In this document: one piece after another, positions 1 to 5,298 of the stretch | How positions within the stretch are numbered: the first letter of the stretch is position 1 | Layout of the letters: each line of letters begins with the position of its first letter | Source of the DNA: DATIJJ01 sp039936115 | GTDB lineage: Bacteria; Pseudomonadota; Gammaproteobacteria; DSM-16500 | Assembly (NCBI GenBank): GCA_039936115.1 | Contig: JBDTIZ010000184.1 | Location: 1 to 8,377, forward strand | Reading direction: 5' to 3' | Length of the DNA stretch: 8,377 bases | Notes under the pieces: generated by a model | The model's input: the letters and a program-made list of their open reading frames with translations, nothing else | Databases searched by the model: none | Told to the model about the DNA's origin: nothing | Made by a program: the position numbers and the translations under genes

Positions 1-236
1 TGACTATATTGGGCAAATTGAATCATGCCGCCAGCCACTGGAAACGTGCTGCCTAATTCAGCAAACGTCAGCGCAATCACAATCATTAAAACACCGCCCA
101 ATATCCAAGAGATAGCCGCGGCCGGGCCTGCTATTTGTGCAGCATAGAGTGGACCAAACAACCAGCCTGAACCAATGACGCTGCTGATGCCGGCAAATAA
201 TAGACCTATAGGTCCAATAGAACGTTTAAATGTCAT
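1..236 (-). CDS. APC-family amino acid permease, N-terminal part (cut by window edge)
   Basis: The minus strand from an ATG at 236-234 is open for 78 codons to the window edge, so only the N-terminus is present. It begins MTFKRSIGPIGLLFAGISSV and contains SSVIGSGWLFGP (residues about 18-29). This is the unwound-helix glycine motif (GSG followed by an aromatic residue) by which APC-superfamily transporters bind the substrate amino group. A second helix follows (about 38-55, rich in I, L, V and G), then ALTFAELGSTFPVAGG, the conserved AEL...P..GG segment at the end of TM2. The protein should be an inner-membrane amino acid/proton symporter or exchanger; the substrate cannot be told from this part. 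A weak GAGG site lies about 7 nt before the ATG. It lies 86 bp downstream of argD on the same strand, so co-transcription is possible. The family call is firm and the specificity is unknown. Confidence 0.85.
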   Translation of the reverse strand, partial: MTFKRSIGPIGLLFAGISSVIGSGWLFGPLYAAQIAGPAAAISWILGGVLMIVIALTFAELGSTFPVAGGMIQFAQYS

Positions 237-322
237 GAATAGCCTCAGAAAGCAATTGTAATCAAAATCTCAGTGATTTATATCAATAAGTTCGATAGCC
301 GTCCATAATTTCAAGAGAAATC

Positions 323-1498
323 CTAATAAAAATCCCGCAATGATTTTTCAACACGAACAACGATTTCATCCGCCTCTTCATCATTAATAATCAACGGCGG
401 CAATAAACGTATGACTTTATTCGCCGTAATATTAAATAAAATTTTATGTTTCAAGCCAATCGAAGTGAGTTCCATGCAAGGTCTATCTAATTCAATTCCT
501 ATCATCAAGCCTAAGCCGCGGATATCAACCACGCCTTCAAAATTAGTTAACGTCGATTTTAATTTAGTTAAAAGTGAAATACCCATGCGTGCAACATGTG
601 CGGTGAGATTTTCATTTTCCATGGTTTCAAGTACGGTTAATGCGACAGCTGATACGAAAGGACTTCCACCAAATGTAGAACCATGTTTTCCAGGTCCAAA
701 TAAATTGCATGCCTTATCGCGTGCCAAGCAAGCACCAATCGGCACGCCATTACCTAATGCTTTTGCAACAGTTAGAATATCTGGTTTCATTGTGCTATGT
801 TGATAAGCAAACCATTTCCCCGTTCGACCTATACCCGTTTGCACTTCATCTAATATCATTAACCAATCATGTTGATCGCAAAGTTTTCTCACGTGATGTA
901 AATATTCTTGCGTGCCAATTTTAATTCCACCATCGCCTTGTACAGGCTCTAACATAATTGCCACAATATTTTTTTTGTGTTTACGAATGGCATCATCCAA
1001 TTCATGGCAATCATTCAACGTAACGTAATGAAACTCTTTGACTAAAGGTTCAAAACCCATTTGAATTCGTTCGGTTCCTGAGGCACTTAAAGTTGCCATC
1101 GTGCGACCATGAAAAGAATTTTTCATCGTAATAATAATCGGTTCAGCAATCGCTTTTTTTCTTGCATATAAACGAGCAAGTTTAATAGCTGCTTCATTGG
1201 CTTCAGCGCCAGAATTGCAAAAATACGCTTGCTCCATGCCAGCAAGCGCAGTGAGTTTTTCTGCGAGCTCAATTTGTTTTGGAATAAAATAAGTATTCGA
1301 AGTATGTAAGAGTTTTCCAGCTTGTTCTGAAATCGTTTGAGTAACAGCAGGGTGTGCGTGACCTAATCCGCAAACAGCAATGCCGGATAAACTATCCAAA
1401 TATTGATTACCTTGATCATCCCACAGCCAAGCACCACGGCCATATTCGAAGGAAACAGGCATTTGATTGAAATAGGTCGGCATAATTTTATTAGACAT
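323..1498 (-). CDS. argD: Acetylornithine aminotransferase (class-III PLP aminotransferase)
   Basis: This complete 391-aa protein has the usual ArgD length. It is a PLP enzyme that converts N-acetylglutamate semialdehyde plus glutamate to N-acetylornithine in arginine synthesis. Many ArgD proteins also make N-succinyl-diaminopimelate for lysine and peptidoglycan. Visible motifs are NSGAEANEAAIKLAR (95-109, cofactor phosphate site), FHGRT (129-133, aromatic stacking region), LDEVQTGIGRTG (216-227, with Asp217 for the pyridine nitrogen), and TVAKALGNGVPIGA (243-256), where Lys246 should form the Schiff base. HGSTFGG (272-278) and RGLGLMIGIEL (327-337) complete the fold. The ATG is preceded by a purine-rich AAGAGAG site about 6-8 nt upstream. 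No other arg gene lies in the window and no ArgR box is visible. A 4-aminobutyrate or ornithine aminotransferase is less likely because the length and HGSTFGG pattern fit ArgD, although class-III enzymes cannot be fully separated by eye. Confidence 0.9.
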   Translation of the reverse strand: MSNKIMPTYFNQMPVSFEYGRGAWLWDDQGNQYLDSLSGIAVCGLGHAHPAVTQTISEQAGKLLHTSNTYFIPKQIELAEKLTALAGMEQAYFCNSGAEANEAAIKLARLYARKKAIAEPIIITMKNSFHGRTMATLSASGTERIQMGFEPLVKEFHYVTLNDCHELDDAIRKHKKNIVAIMLEPVQGDGGIKIGTQEYLHHVRKLCDQHDWLMILDEVQTGIGRTGKWFAYQHSTMKPDILTVAKALGNGVPIGACLARDKACNLFGPGKHGSTFGGSPFVSAVALTVLETMENENLTAHVARMGISLLTKLKSTLTNFEGVVDIRGLGLMIGIELDRPCMELTSIGLKHKILFNITANKVIRLLPPLIINDEEADEIVVRVEKSLRDFY

Positions 1499-1609
1499 TT
1501 TATTTCTCTCTTTCTATAAAGTAAGTAAACGAGATAGTCATTGTTTTCTGCTATCGTCATAATGATCGAAACTTATAGCTGATTTTTATCGCTTGAATTC
1601 TATTGCCGA

Positions 1610-1640
1610 TTGTTACAAGCTTTAGGGTCTGTTTACAATT
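1610..1640 (+). promoter_or_regulatory. Possible sigma70 promoter of the yceI-cybB-yceI operon
   Basis: TACAAT at 1635-1640 is one mismatch from the consensus -10 box. A weak -35 candidate, TTGTTA, lies at 1610-1615, giving a long 19-bp spacer. It sits 35 bp before the first gene of the operon in the divergent argD/yceI gap. The -35 is poor, so this is a tentative call. Confidence 0.3.
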
Positions 1641-1659
1641 GGTTTTAGGTTTTACCAAC

Positions 1660-1664
1660 AGGAG
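1660..1664 (+). promoter_or_regulatory. Shine-Dalgarno site of first yceI-like gene
   Basis: AGGAG ends 10 nt before the chosen ATG (1675). It ends only 5 nt before another ATG (1670), which reads Met-Leu-stop (ATG CTA TGA) and overlaps the true start. The site rules out the longer in-frame start at 1603, which has no signal peptide at its N-terminus and would place this ribosome site inside the gene. Confidence 0.7.
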
Positions 1665-1674
1665 TAAAAATGCT

Positions 1675-2259
1675 ATGAAGTCTATGTTAAGGAAACTCTT
1701 TTTTCTACTAGCTTTATCTTCATCTTTTGTATTGACCGCACAAGCCGAAACAAAAACATATACCTTAGATCCTTCCCATACCCATGTTCTTTGGCATATT
1801 AGCCATTTTGGTTTCTCTAATCCATCCGGCAAGTGGTTCGCGAATGGCACGCTTATGATAGATGAAAAAAAGCTAAAAGACAGCAAATTGGACGTAACCA
1901 TACAAGTTGCAGATATAGTAACGGGTATTCCTAAATTAGATGAGCATCTTAAGAGTGCTGATTTCTTTGATGTTGCAAAGTTTCCAACGGCAACATTTGT
2001 GAGTGATAAAGTTGTGCCGACTGGCAAAGACAGTGCTAAGGTTTATGGAACATTGACCGTACGTGGTATTTCTAAACCCGAAGTATTGATGGTAAAGCTT
2101 AACAATAAAGGTCTAAGCCCTGCTAGCAATAAACAAACAATGGGTTTCAGCGCTAGCACTAAGATAAAGCGTTCTGATTTTGGCATGACAAGTCATCTGC
2201 CCGGTTTAGGCGATGAAGTCAAAATTGATATTGAAGCAGAAGCTAACACACCAAGTTAA
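1675..2259 (+). CDS. YceI-family periplasmic lipid/quinone-binding protein (copy 1)
   Basis: This 194-aa protein has a Sec signal peptide: charged MKSMLRK, a hydrophobic core (about 8-20) and a likely cut after TAQA (24/25). The mature part is a full YceI domain of about 170 residues. It shows TYTLDPSHTHVLWHISHFGF (28-47), LDEHLKSADFFDVAKFPTATF (88-108), YGTLTVRGISKP (124-135) and MGFSASTKIKRSDFGM (156-171). YceI proteins fold as a lipocalin-like beta barrel that binds a long polyisoprenoid such as ubiquinone or octaprenyl lipid. The start was set at 1675 rather than 1603 because the AGGAG site and the signal peptide both fit it. It is the first gene of an operon with cytochrome b561 and a second YceI protein, echoing the enterobacterial yceI-yceJ pair. 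The ligand is inferred from the family. Confidence 0.9.
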   Translation: MKSMLRKLFFLLALSSSFVLTAQAETKTYTLDPSHTHVLWHISHFGFSNPSGKWFANGTLMIDEKKLKDSKLDVTIQVADIVTGIPKLDEHLKSADFFDVAKFPTATFVSDKVVPTGKDSAKVYGTLTVRGISKPEVLMVKLNNKGLSPASNKQTMGFSASTKIKRSDFGMTSHLPGLGDEVKIDIEAEANTPS

Positions 2260-2272
2260 GGAATCTGTTTTG
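2258..2272 (+). promoter_or_regulatory. Shine-Dalgarno site and TTG start deciding the b561 gene start
   Basis: AAGGA (2258-2262) overlaps the TAA stop of the upstream yceI-like gene and lies 7 nt before TTG at 2270-2272. The alternative ATG at 2213 would overlap yceI by 47 bp, lacks a comparable site, and adds 19 residues unlike the family. Confidence 0.7.
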
Positions 2273-2812
2273 CTAACGATCAAAAATACTGAAAATCATT
2301 ATGGATGGGGCGCTATCATTCTTCATTGGGTGATAGCGCTATTGATTATTGGGCTATTAATTATGGGTTTGTATATGGCGGGATTGCCTATCAGCCTGCA
2401 GAAACTCAAACTGTATGGGTGGCATAAAGAGCTAGGTGTGTTGGCATTGATGCTAGCAACGATTCGATTGTTTTGGCGATTCATCAATATTACGCCGATA
2501 TTACCAGTCACTCTGCCTTATTTACAAAAATTGGCAGCGCATGCAGTGCATTGGGCTTTTTATATTTTTATGTTTGCTATGCCGATAACAGGTTGGCTGG
2601 TTTCATCAGCAGCGGGATTGCCGGTTTCATTTTATGGATTATTTACGTTACCGGATCTCATTTCACCTAGTGAACCTTTAAGATTATTTTTTACCGAATG
2701 TCATAAATGGTTGGGTTATGGATTAATCGCTACGATCTGCTTGCATACGGTTGCGGCACTGCAACACCATTTTATTCATAAAGATGATATTTTACGGAGA
2801 ATGCTGCCTTGA
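2270..2812 (+). CDS. Cytochrome b561 (di-haem membrane electron carrier)
   Basis: With the TTG start this is 180 aa, the usual length of bacterial cytochrome b561 (CybB/YceJ type). It has four hydrophobic helices at about 16-37, 52-70, 89-111 and 146-165. His19 (GAIILHWVIA), His52 (YGWHKELG), His145 (CHKWLGYG) and His159 (CLHTVAAL) are placed as the four axial ligands of two b haems. His145 and His159 are 14 residues apart, the spacing I recall for E. coli CybB. Family members exchange electrons with ubiquinone in the inner membrane; E. coli CybB is reported to be a superoxide:ubiquinone oxidoreductase. The gene is co-transcribed with two YceI-type quinone/lipid-binding proteins, which fits a periplasmic quinone-linked role, though that link is inference. 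It could be called cybB or yceJ, and I leave the symbol open. Confidence 0.88.
   Translation: MLTIKNTENHYGWGAIILHWVIALLIIGLLIMGLYMAGLPISLQKLKLYGWHKELGVLALMLATIRLFWRFINITPILPVTLPYLQKLAAHAVHWAFYIFMFAMPITGWLVSSAAGLPVSFYGLFTLPDLISPSEPLRLFFTECHKWLGYGLIATICLHTVAALQHHFIHKDDILRRMLP
2796..2811 (+). promoter_or_regulatory. Shine-Dalgarno site and TTG start of second yceI-like gene
   Basis: GGAGA (2796-2800) lies 8 nt before TTG (2809-2811). The TTG overlaps the TGA stop of the b561 gene in a TTGA junction, so translation is probably coupled. No ATG or GTG start precedes the signal peptide; the first in-frame ATG is Met20, too late to leave a secretion signal. Confidence 0.7.
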
Positions 2813-3381
2813 TAAAATTTTCTTGTCACCGATTAGTTTTAATTTTAGTTCTGTTTATTCCCATCATGAGTCATGCGGCTGCAACTGCATGGCAAGTTGT
2901 TCCTAACAAAAGTTCATTAACTTTTACAGCTACGCAGAATAATTCACCGGTTAGCGGGGAATTTAAAACATTTACCGGTGATATTCATTTTGATCCAGCA
3001 GCGTTAAAAGACAGCAGCATCGTAATTATTGTAGACATGAACTCTGTGAAAACTTCTTATGGTGAAGTTGCGGATTCTTTGCGAACGCCAGATTGGTTTA
3101 ACATTAAAGTTTTTCCAAGAGGTGTTTTCAAAGCGAATGCATTTGTTAAAACAGGCGATAAAACGTATCAAGCAAAAGGAACGTTGACGCTGCGAAATAA
3201 AACTATACCGGTAATATTAGATTTTGAATTGGAAAAATATTCGCAAACTGATGCGGTAGCTAAAGGCAGTGTTATGTTGACACGTACGATGTTTGGGGTT
3301 GGACAAGGTGAGTGGGCTAAGACAGATGAAGTAAAAAATGAGGTGCAGGTCAAGTTTGTTTTGACTGCGATTAAAAAATAA
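2809..3381 (+). CDS. YceI-family periplasmic protein (copy 2, divergent)
   Basis: This 190-aa secreted protein starts at TTG, overlapping the b561 stop. The signal peptide is MIKFSCHR, a hydrophobic run LVLILVLFIPIM (9-20), and a likely cut near SHA/AA (23-25). The mature domain follows the YceI pattern: AWQVVPNKSSLTFTAT (27-42), SGEFKTFTGDIHFDPAAL (49-66), a long strand IVIIVDMNSVKTSYGEV (71-87), DWFNIKVFPRGVFKANAF (95-112), KGTLTLRNKTIPVIL (123-137) and MLTRTMFGVGQGEW (156-169). It is clearly different in sequence from copy 1. It lacks copy 1's HTHVLWHISHFGF and has the shorter SSLTFTATQNNSPVSGEF version typical of a distinct YceI subfamily. An operon-mate with a different ligand, or a partner of copy 1 in carrying quinone or isoprenoid lipid, is plausible but inferred. 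Confidence 0.88.
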   Translation: MIKFSCHRLVLILVLFIPIMSHAAATAWQVVPNKSSLTFTATQNNSPVSGEFKTFTGDIHFDPAALKDSSIVIIVDMNSVKTSYGEVADSLRTPDWFNIKVFPRGVFKANAFVKTGDKTYQAKGTLTLRNKTIPVILDFELEKYSQTDAVAKGSVMLTRTMFGVGQGEWAKTDEVKNEVQVKFVLTAIKK

Positions 3382-3390
3382 AATCTAGTC

Positions 3391-3454
3391 CTTGTTATTC
3401 TAGCGAATGCGGGAATCCATCCAGATAGATTCCCGCATTCGCGGCAAAGACAAG
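3391..3454. repeat. REP-like palindromic intergenic element; possible bidirectional terminator
   Basis: Two perfect 15-bp arms (3403-3417 and 3428-3442, GCGAATGCGGGAATC and its complement) flank a 10-nt loop. Outer arms CTTGT (3391-3395) and ACAAG (3450-3454) extend the palindrome across an unpaired internal bulge. The core (GCGAATGCGGGAATC) resembles a dispersed palindrome I know from many proteobacterial genomes. It lies between convergent genes: the yceI operon ends 9 bp before it and the minus-strand orphan gene ends 18 bp after it. There is no U-run on either side, so it is not a canonical intrinsic terminator, but the long stem could stop or protect both transcripts. Confidence 0.75.
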
Positions 3455-3472
3455 TCTGATCTACAAAAGCAT

Positions 3473-4267
3473 TTAATCATCACCCTCGCGACTCAATGAG
3501 AAAGAGGCATGTTCTCTTGCTACTTTAGGTTGAGCCTGTGTGTTCTTTAAGGTTGATTTTGATTTCCAAAAAGAATGATGCGGTTGTGAAATCTTTTTTG
3601 ACTTGTCTTCTAATTCTATTTCTACGACAGATGAAATTGCAGTTTTATTCGCAGATTTTTTTATTTTAGCAAGAGTCGCTTTCGCATTAGCGGTTCTTGT
3701 ATCATTTATTTCAGTTAACATTTTTGTATTTATTTCTACATTTCTTTTTGCTAGTTCTTTAGCAGTCAGTAATGCAGGCTTAAACTTTTGTAAAGCATGA
3801 CTAATGTCAGCAAAATTCATCGTTTTAGTTCGAAAATCAAATTCTGCTTCGAGTTTTGCTCGTGTGTTTATCAGAGTCGTGACAATATCATCCAATTTTA
3901 TCCCATCATGCTTTTTTTCAGTTTCACAAAGAAACTCAGTTGTTGCAAATACATAAAGTTCTAGCATAGAAGTTTTTAGTTCTTCTATTTGAATGTTTCT
4001 TGCAGCGAGATCAACAGAGATATCTAAAAGTGATACCTCATCAAGCGCTTGATCATGACTAAAGATTGGAGCTGAAATGTCTATATCAAAGAAATTAGCG
4101 GATTCTGCAAATTCTAGTTGTTCATTATTATCATTACCCAACGCATTTTTTATTGTTTGTATTGCTTGCTTCAGAATAGGTGATTCTTCAGTCAATAAAA
4201 CTTCTGCTATCTCTATAGGAGCTTCATTATCTTGTTCTAATACAATAGGATCATATTGGCTTAACAT
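3473..4267 (-). CDS. Hypothetical protein, soluble, helical; function unknown
   Basis: I do not recognise this 264-aa protein. It has no signal peptide and no membrane segment. Three zones are visible: an acidic N-terminal part (1-85, rich in D and E), a middle part (about 88-205) with long charged, Ala/Leu/Lys-rich stretches that look helical or coiled-coil, and a low-complexity polar, basic tail (about 200-256, rich in K, S, T and Q) ending SREGDD. The ATG at 4267 is chosen because GAG-type purines lie 8 nt upstream; a GTG at 4276 in the same frame would add three residues. It is monocistronic, convergent with the yceI operon and divergent from emrAB. Acidic N-terminus, helical core and disordered tail are compatible with a secreted effector or a scaffold in an intracellular bacterium, but nothing here proves it. 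Lineage restriction is likely. Confidence 0.75.
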   Translation of the reverse strand: MLSQYDPIVLEQDNEAPIEIAEVLLTEESPILKQAIQTIKNALGNDNNEQLEFAESANFFDIDISAPIFSHDQALDEVSLLDISVDLAARNIQIEELKTSMLELYVFATTEFLCETEKKHDGIKLDDIVTTLINTRAKLEAEFDFRTKTMNFADISHALQKFKPALLTAKELAKRNVEINTKMLTEINDTRTANAKATLAKIKKSANKTAISSVVEIELEDKSKKISQPHHSFWKSKSTLKNTQAQPKVAREHASFSLSREGDD

Positions 4268-4355
4268 TCTGCTCACTCGCTATTATTTGATTAATAGAAT
4301 GAAAAAGAGAATAGCTCAGTAAGATTAAGGTTTTATTAAGAAAGAAGCAGTTGTT

Positions 4356-4384
4356 TTGAGATTATATGAAAAATGTGCGATAAT
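4356..4384 (+). promoter_or_regulatory. Sigma70 promoter of emrAB
   Basis: TTGAGA (4356-4361) and GATAAT (4379-4384) each match the consensus at five of six positions and are separated by exactly 17 bp. Transcription should start near 4391, leaving a leader of about 35 nt before the emrA ATG. The -10 box lies in the centre of the dyad at 4371-4395. Confidence 0.75.
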
Positions 4385-4395
4385 ATTGCACATTT
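4371..4395. promoter_or_regulatory. Operator-like 25-bp dyad covering the emrAB -10 box
   Basis: AAATGTGC (4371-4378) and GCACATTT (4388-4395) are perfect inverted arms. The centre GATAATATT (4379-4387) is itself symmetric except at its outermost pair, so 11 of 12 pairs match. The position over the -10 and start region is typical of a repressor operator; MarR- or TetR-type repressors commonly control EmrAB pumps. No regulator gene is nearby, so the protein would be encoded elsewhere. Confidence 0.65.
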
Positions 4396-4425
4396 AAAAA
4401 TCAAAATACTCGGGAAATGACAGTG

Positions 4426-5298
4426 ATGAAATTACATCTTTCTAGAAAAAAAATTCTCACGTGGGGAAGTCTAGGTTTAGTGATTATCCTGCTTTCTTAC
4501 GGCGTGATGCATTACTTTGACCGCCATCCGAGTACTGATGATGCATATGTTCAAGCGAATACAATCAATGTAGCGGCGCAAGTCAGTGGGCCAGTAGCAA
4601 CTATTTATGTGAAAGATCATGAAACTGTCAAAAAAGGTCAGTTGTTATTTACCTTAGATCCACAACCTTTCGATAATGCAGTTAATCAAATTGCAGCAAC
4701 GCTTGCGGCACAACAGGCAGCTTTTGTGCTGGCGGAACAAAATGCGGCACGAATTTTACGCTTAGTTAAGAGTGGCCAAGAATCAAAAGCAACAGGTGAT
4801 CAAACTCAATCGCAACTCGATAGTGCTAGAGCTGAACTCGCTGCTGATCAAGCTCAGCTAGCTCAAGCAAAATTAAATTTAGAACATACTAGAGTCGTAG
4901 CGCCGAGTTCAGGCGTCGTCACACAATTTTTATTACGTCCCGGCAATAATGTTGTAGCAAGCTCGACACTATTTATGATTGTTGAACAAAGTGATTTTTG
5001 GATTGATGCGAATTTTAAAGAAACTCAAGTCGCCTATGTTAAACCTGGTCAATCAGTTAAAATTGTTTTAGACATGTTTCCTAAGCACACGTTTCATGGT
5101 GTGGTCGATGCAGTTAGCTCAGCAAGCGGTTCCGTGTTTTCTTTGTTGCCGCCTGAAAATGCAAGTGGCAATTGGGTCAAGGTTACGCAGCGTTTTCCCG
5201 TAAAAATTATTATTAAAAATGCTGATTCAACTTATCCATTGCGCGCAGGAGCAACGGCCACAGCAACAATTGATACAACATCGAAAATTAGCACATGA
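4426..5298 (+). CDS. emrA: EmrA-type periplasmic adaptor (HlyD family) of MFS efflux pump
   Basis: This 290-aa membrane fusion protein links an inner-membrane MFS pump to an outer-membrane channel. Order of parts: cytoplasmic MKLHLSRKK, one membrane anchor (about 9-30), STDDAYVQANTINVAAQVSG (36-54, the family signature), lipoyl half (to about 80), an Ala/Gln-rich alpha hairpin (about 82-153), second lipoyl half (154-188, RVVAPSSGVV), FKETQ (197-201), then LLPPENASGNWVKVTQRFPV (240-259) in the beta-barrel region, which is characteristic of EmrA. It is about 100 residues shorter than E. coli EmrA, mostly through a shorter hairpin. The ATG at 4426 was chosen because GGGA (4412-4415) lies 10 nt upstream; the in-frame ATG at 4417 would leave only 1 nt, and GTG at 4423 is a further option. 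Its stop overlaps emrB by ATGA. No TolC-like gene is present here. Confidence 0.88.
   Translation: MKLHLSRKKILTWGSLGLVIILLSYGVMHYFDRHPSTDDAYVQANTINVAAQVSGPVATIYVKDHETVKKGQLLFTLDPQPFDNAVNQIAATLAAQQAAFVLAEQNAARILRLVKSGQESKATGDQTQSQLDSARAELAADQAQLAQAKLNLEHTRVVAPSSGVVTQFLLRPGNNVVASSTLFMIVEQSDFWIDANFKETQVAYVKPGQSVKIVLDMFPKHTFHGVVDAVSSASGSVFSLLPPENASGNWVKVTQRFPVKIIIKNADSTYPLRAGATATATIDTTSKIST

Noticed and set aside
237..322. Promoter or terminator between argD and the permease
   Set aside because: TTGATA and TACAAT on the minus strand are 20 bp apart, too far for a normal promoter, and no stable hairpin was found.
411..924. Plus-strand open frames opposite argD
   Set aside because: They lie in the antisense of a well-conserved gene, have no family resemblance and no ribosome sites.
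1603..1674. Longer N-terminus for the first yceI-like gene, starting at the ATG at 1603
   Set aside because: It would bury the AGGAG ribosome site inside the gene and put 24 polar residues ahead of a clear signal peptide. The region looks like leader and promoter.
1499..1674. ArgR box or other clear operator in the argD/yceI divergent gap
   Set aside because: No TGAAT-N4-ATTCA-like site is present. Only weak dyads are seen (GATAG 1533-1537 with CTATC 1551-1555; TCATAATGA 1557-1565), too short to call.
1557..2027. Minus-strand open frame opposite the first yceI-like gene
   Set aside because: It is antisense to a strongly supported secreted protein and its translation shows no recognisable features.
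2213..2269. ATG start at 2213 for cytochrome b561
   Set aside because: It overlaps the yceI gene by 47 bp, has no good ribosome site, and the extra residues are not family-like; TTG 2270 has AAGGA at ideal spacing.
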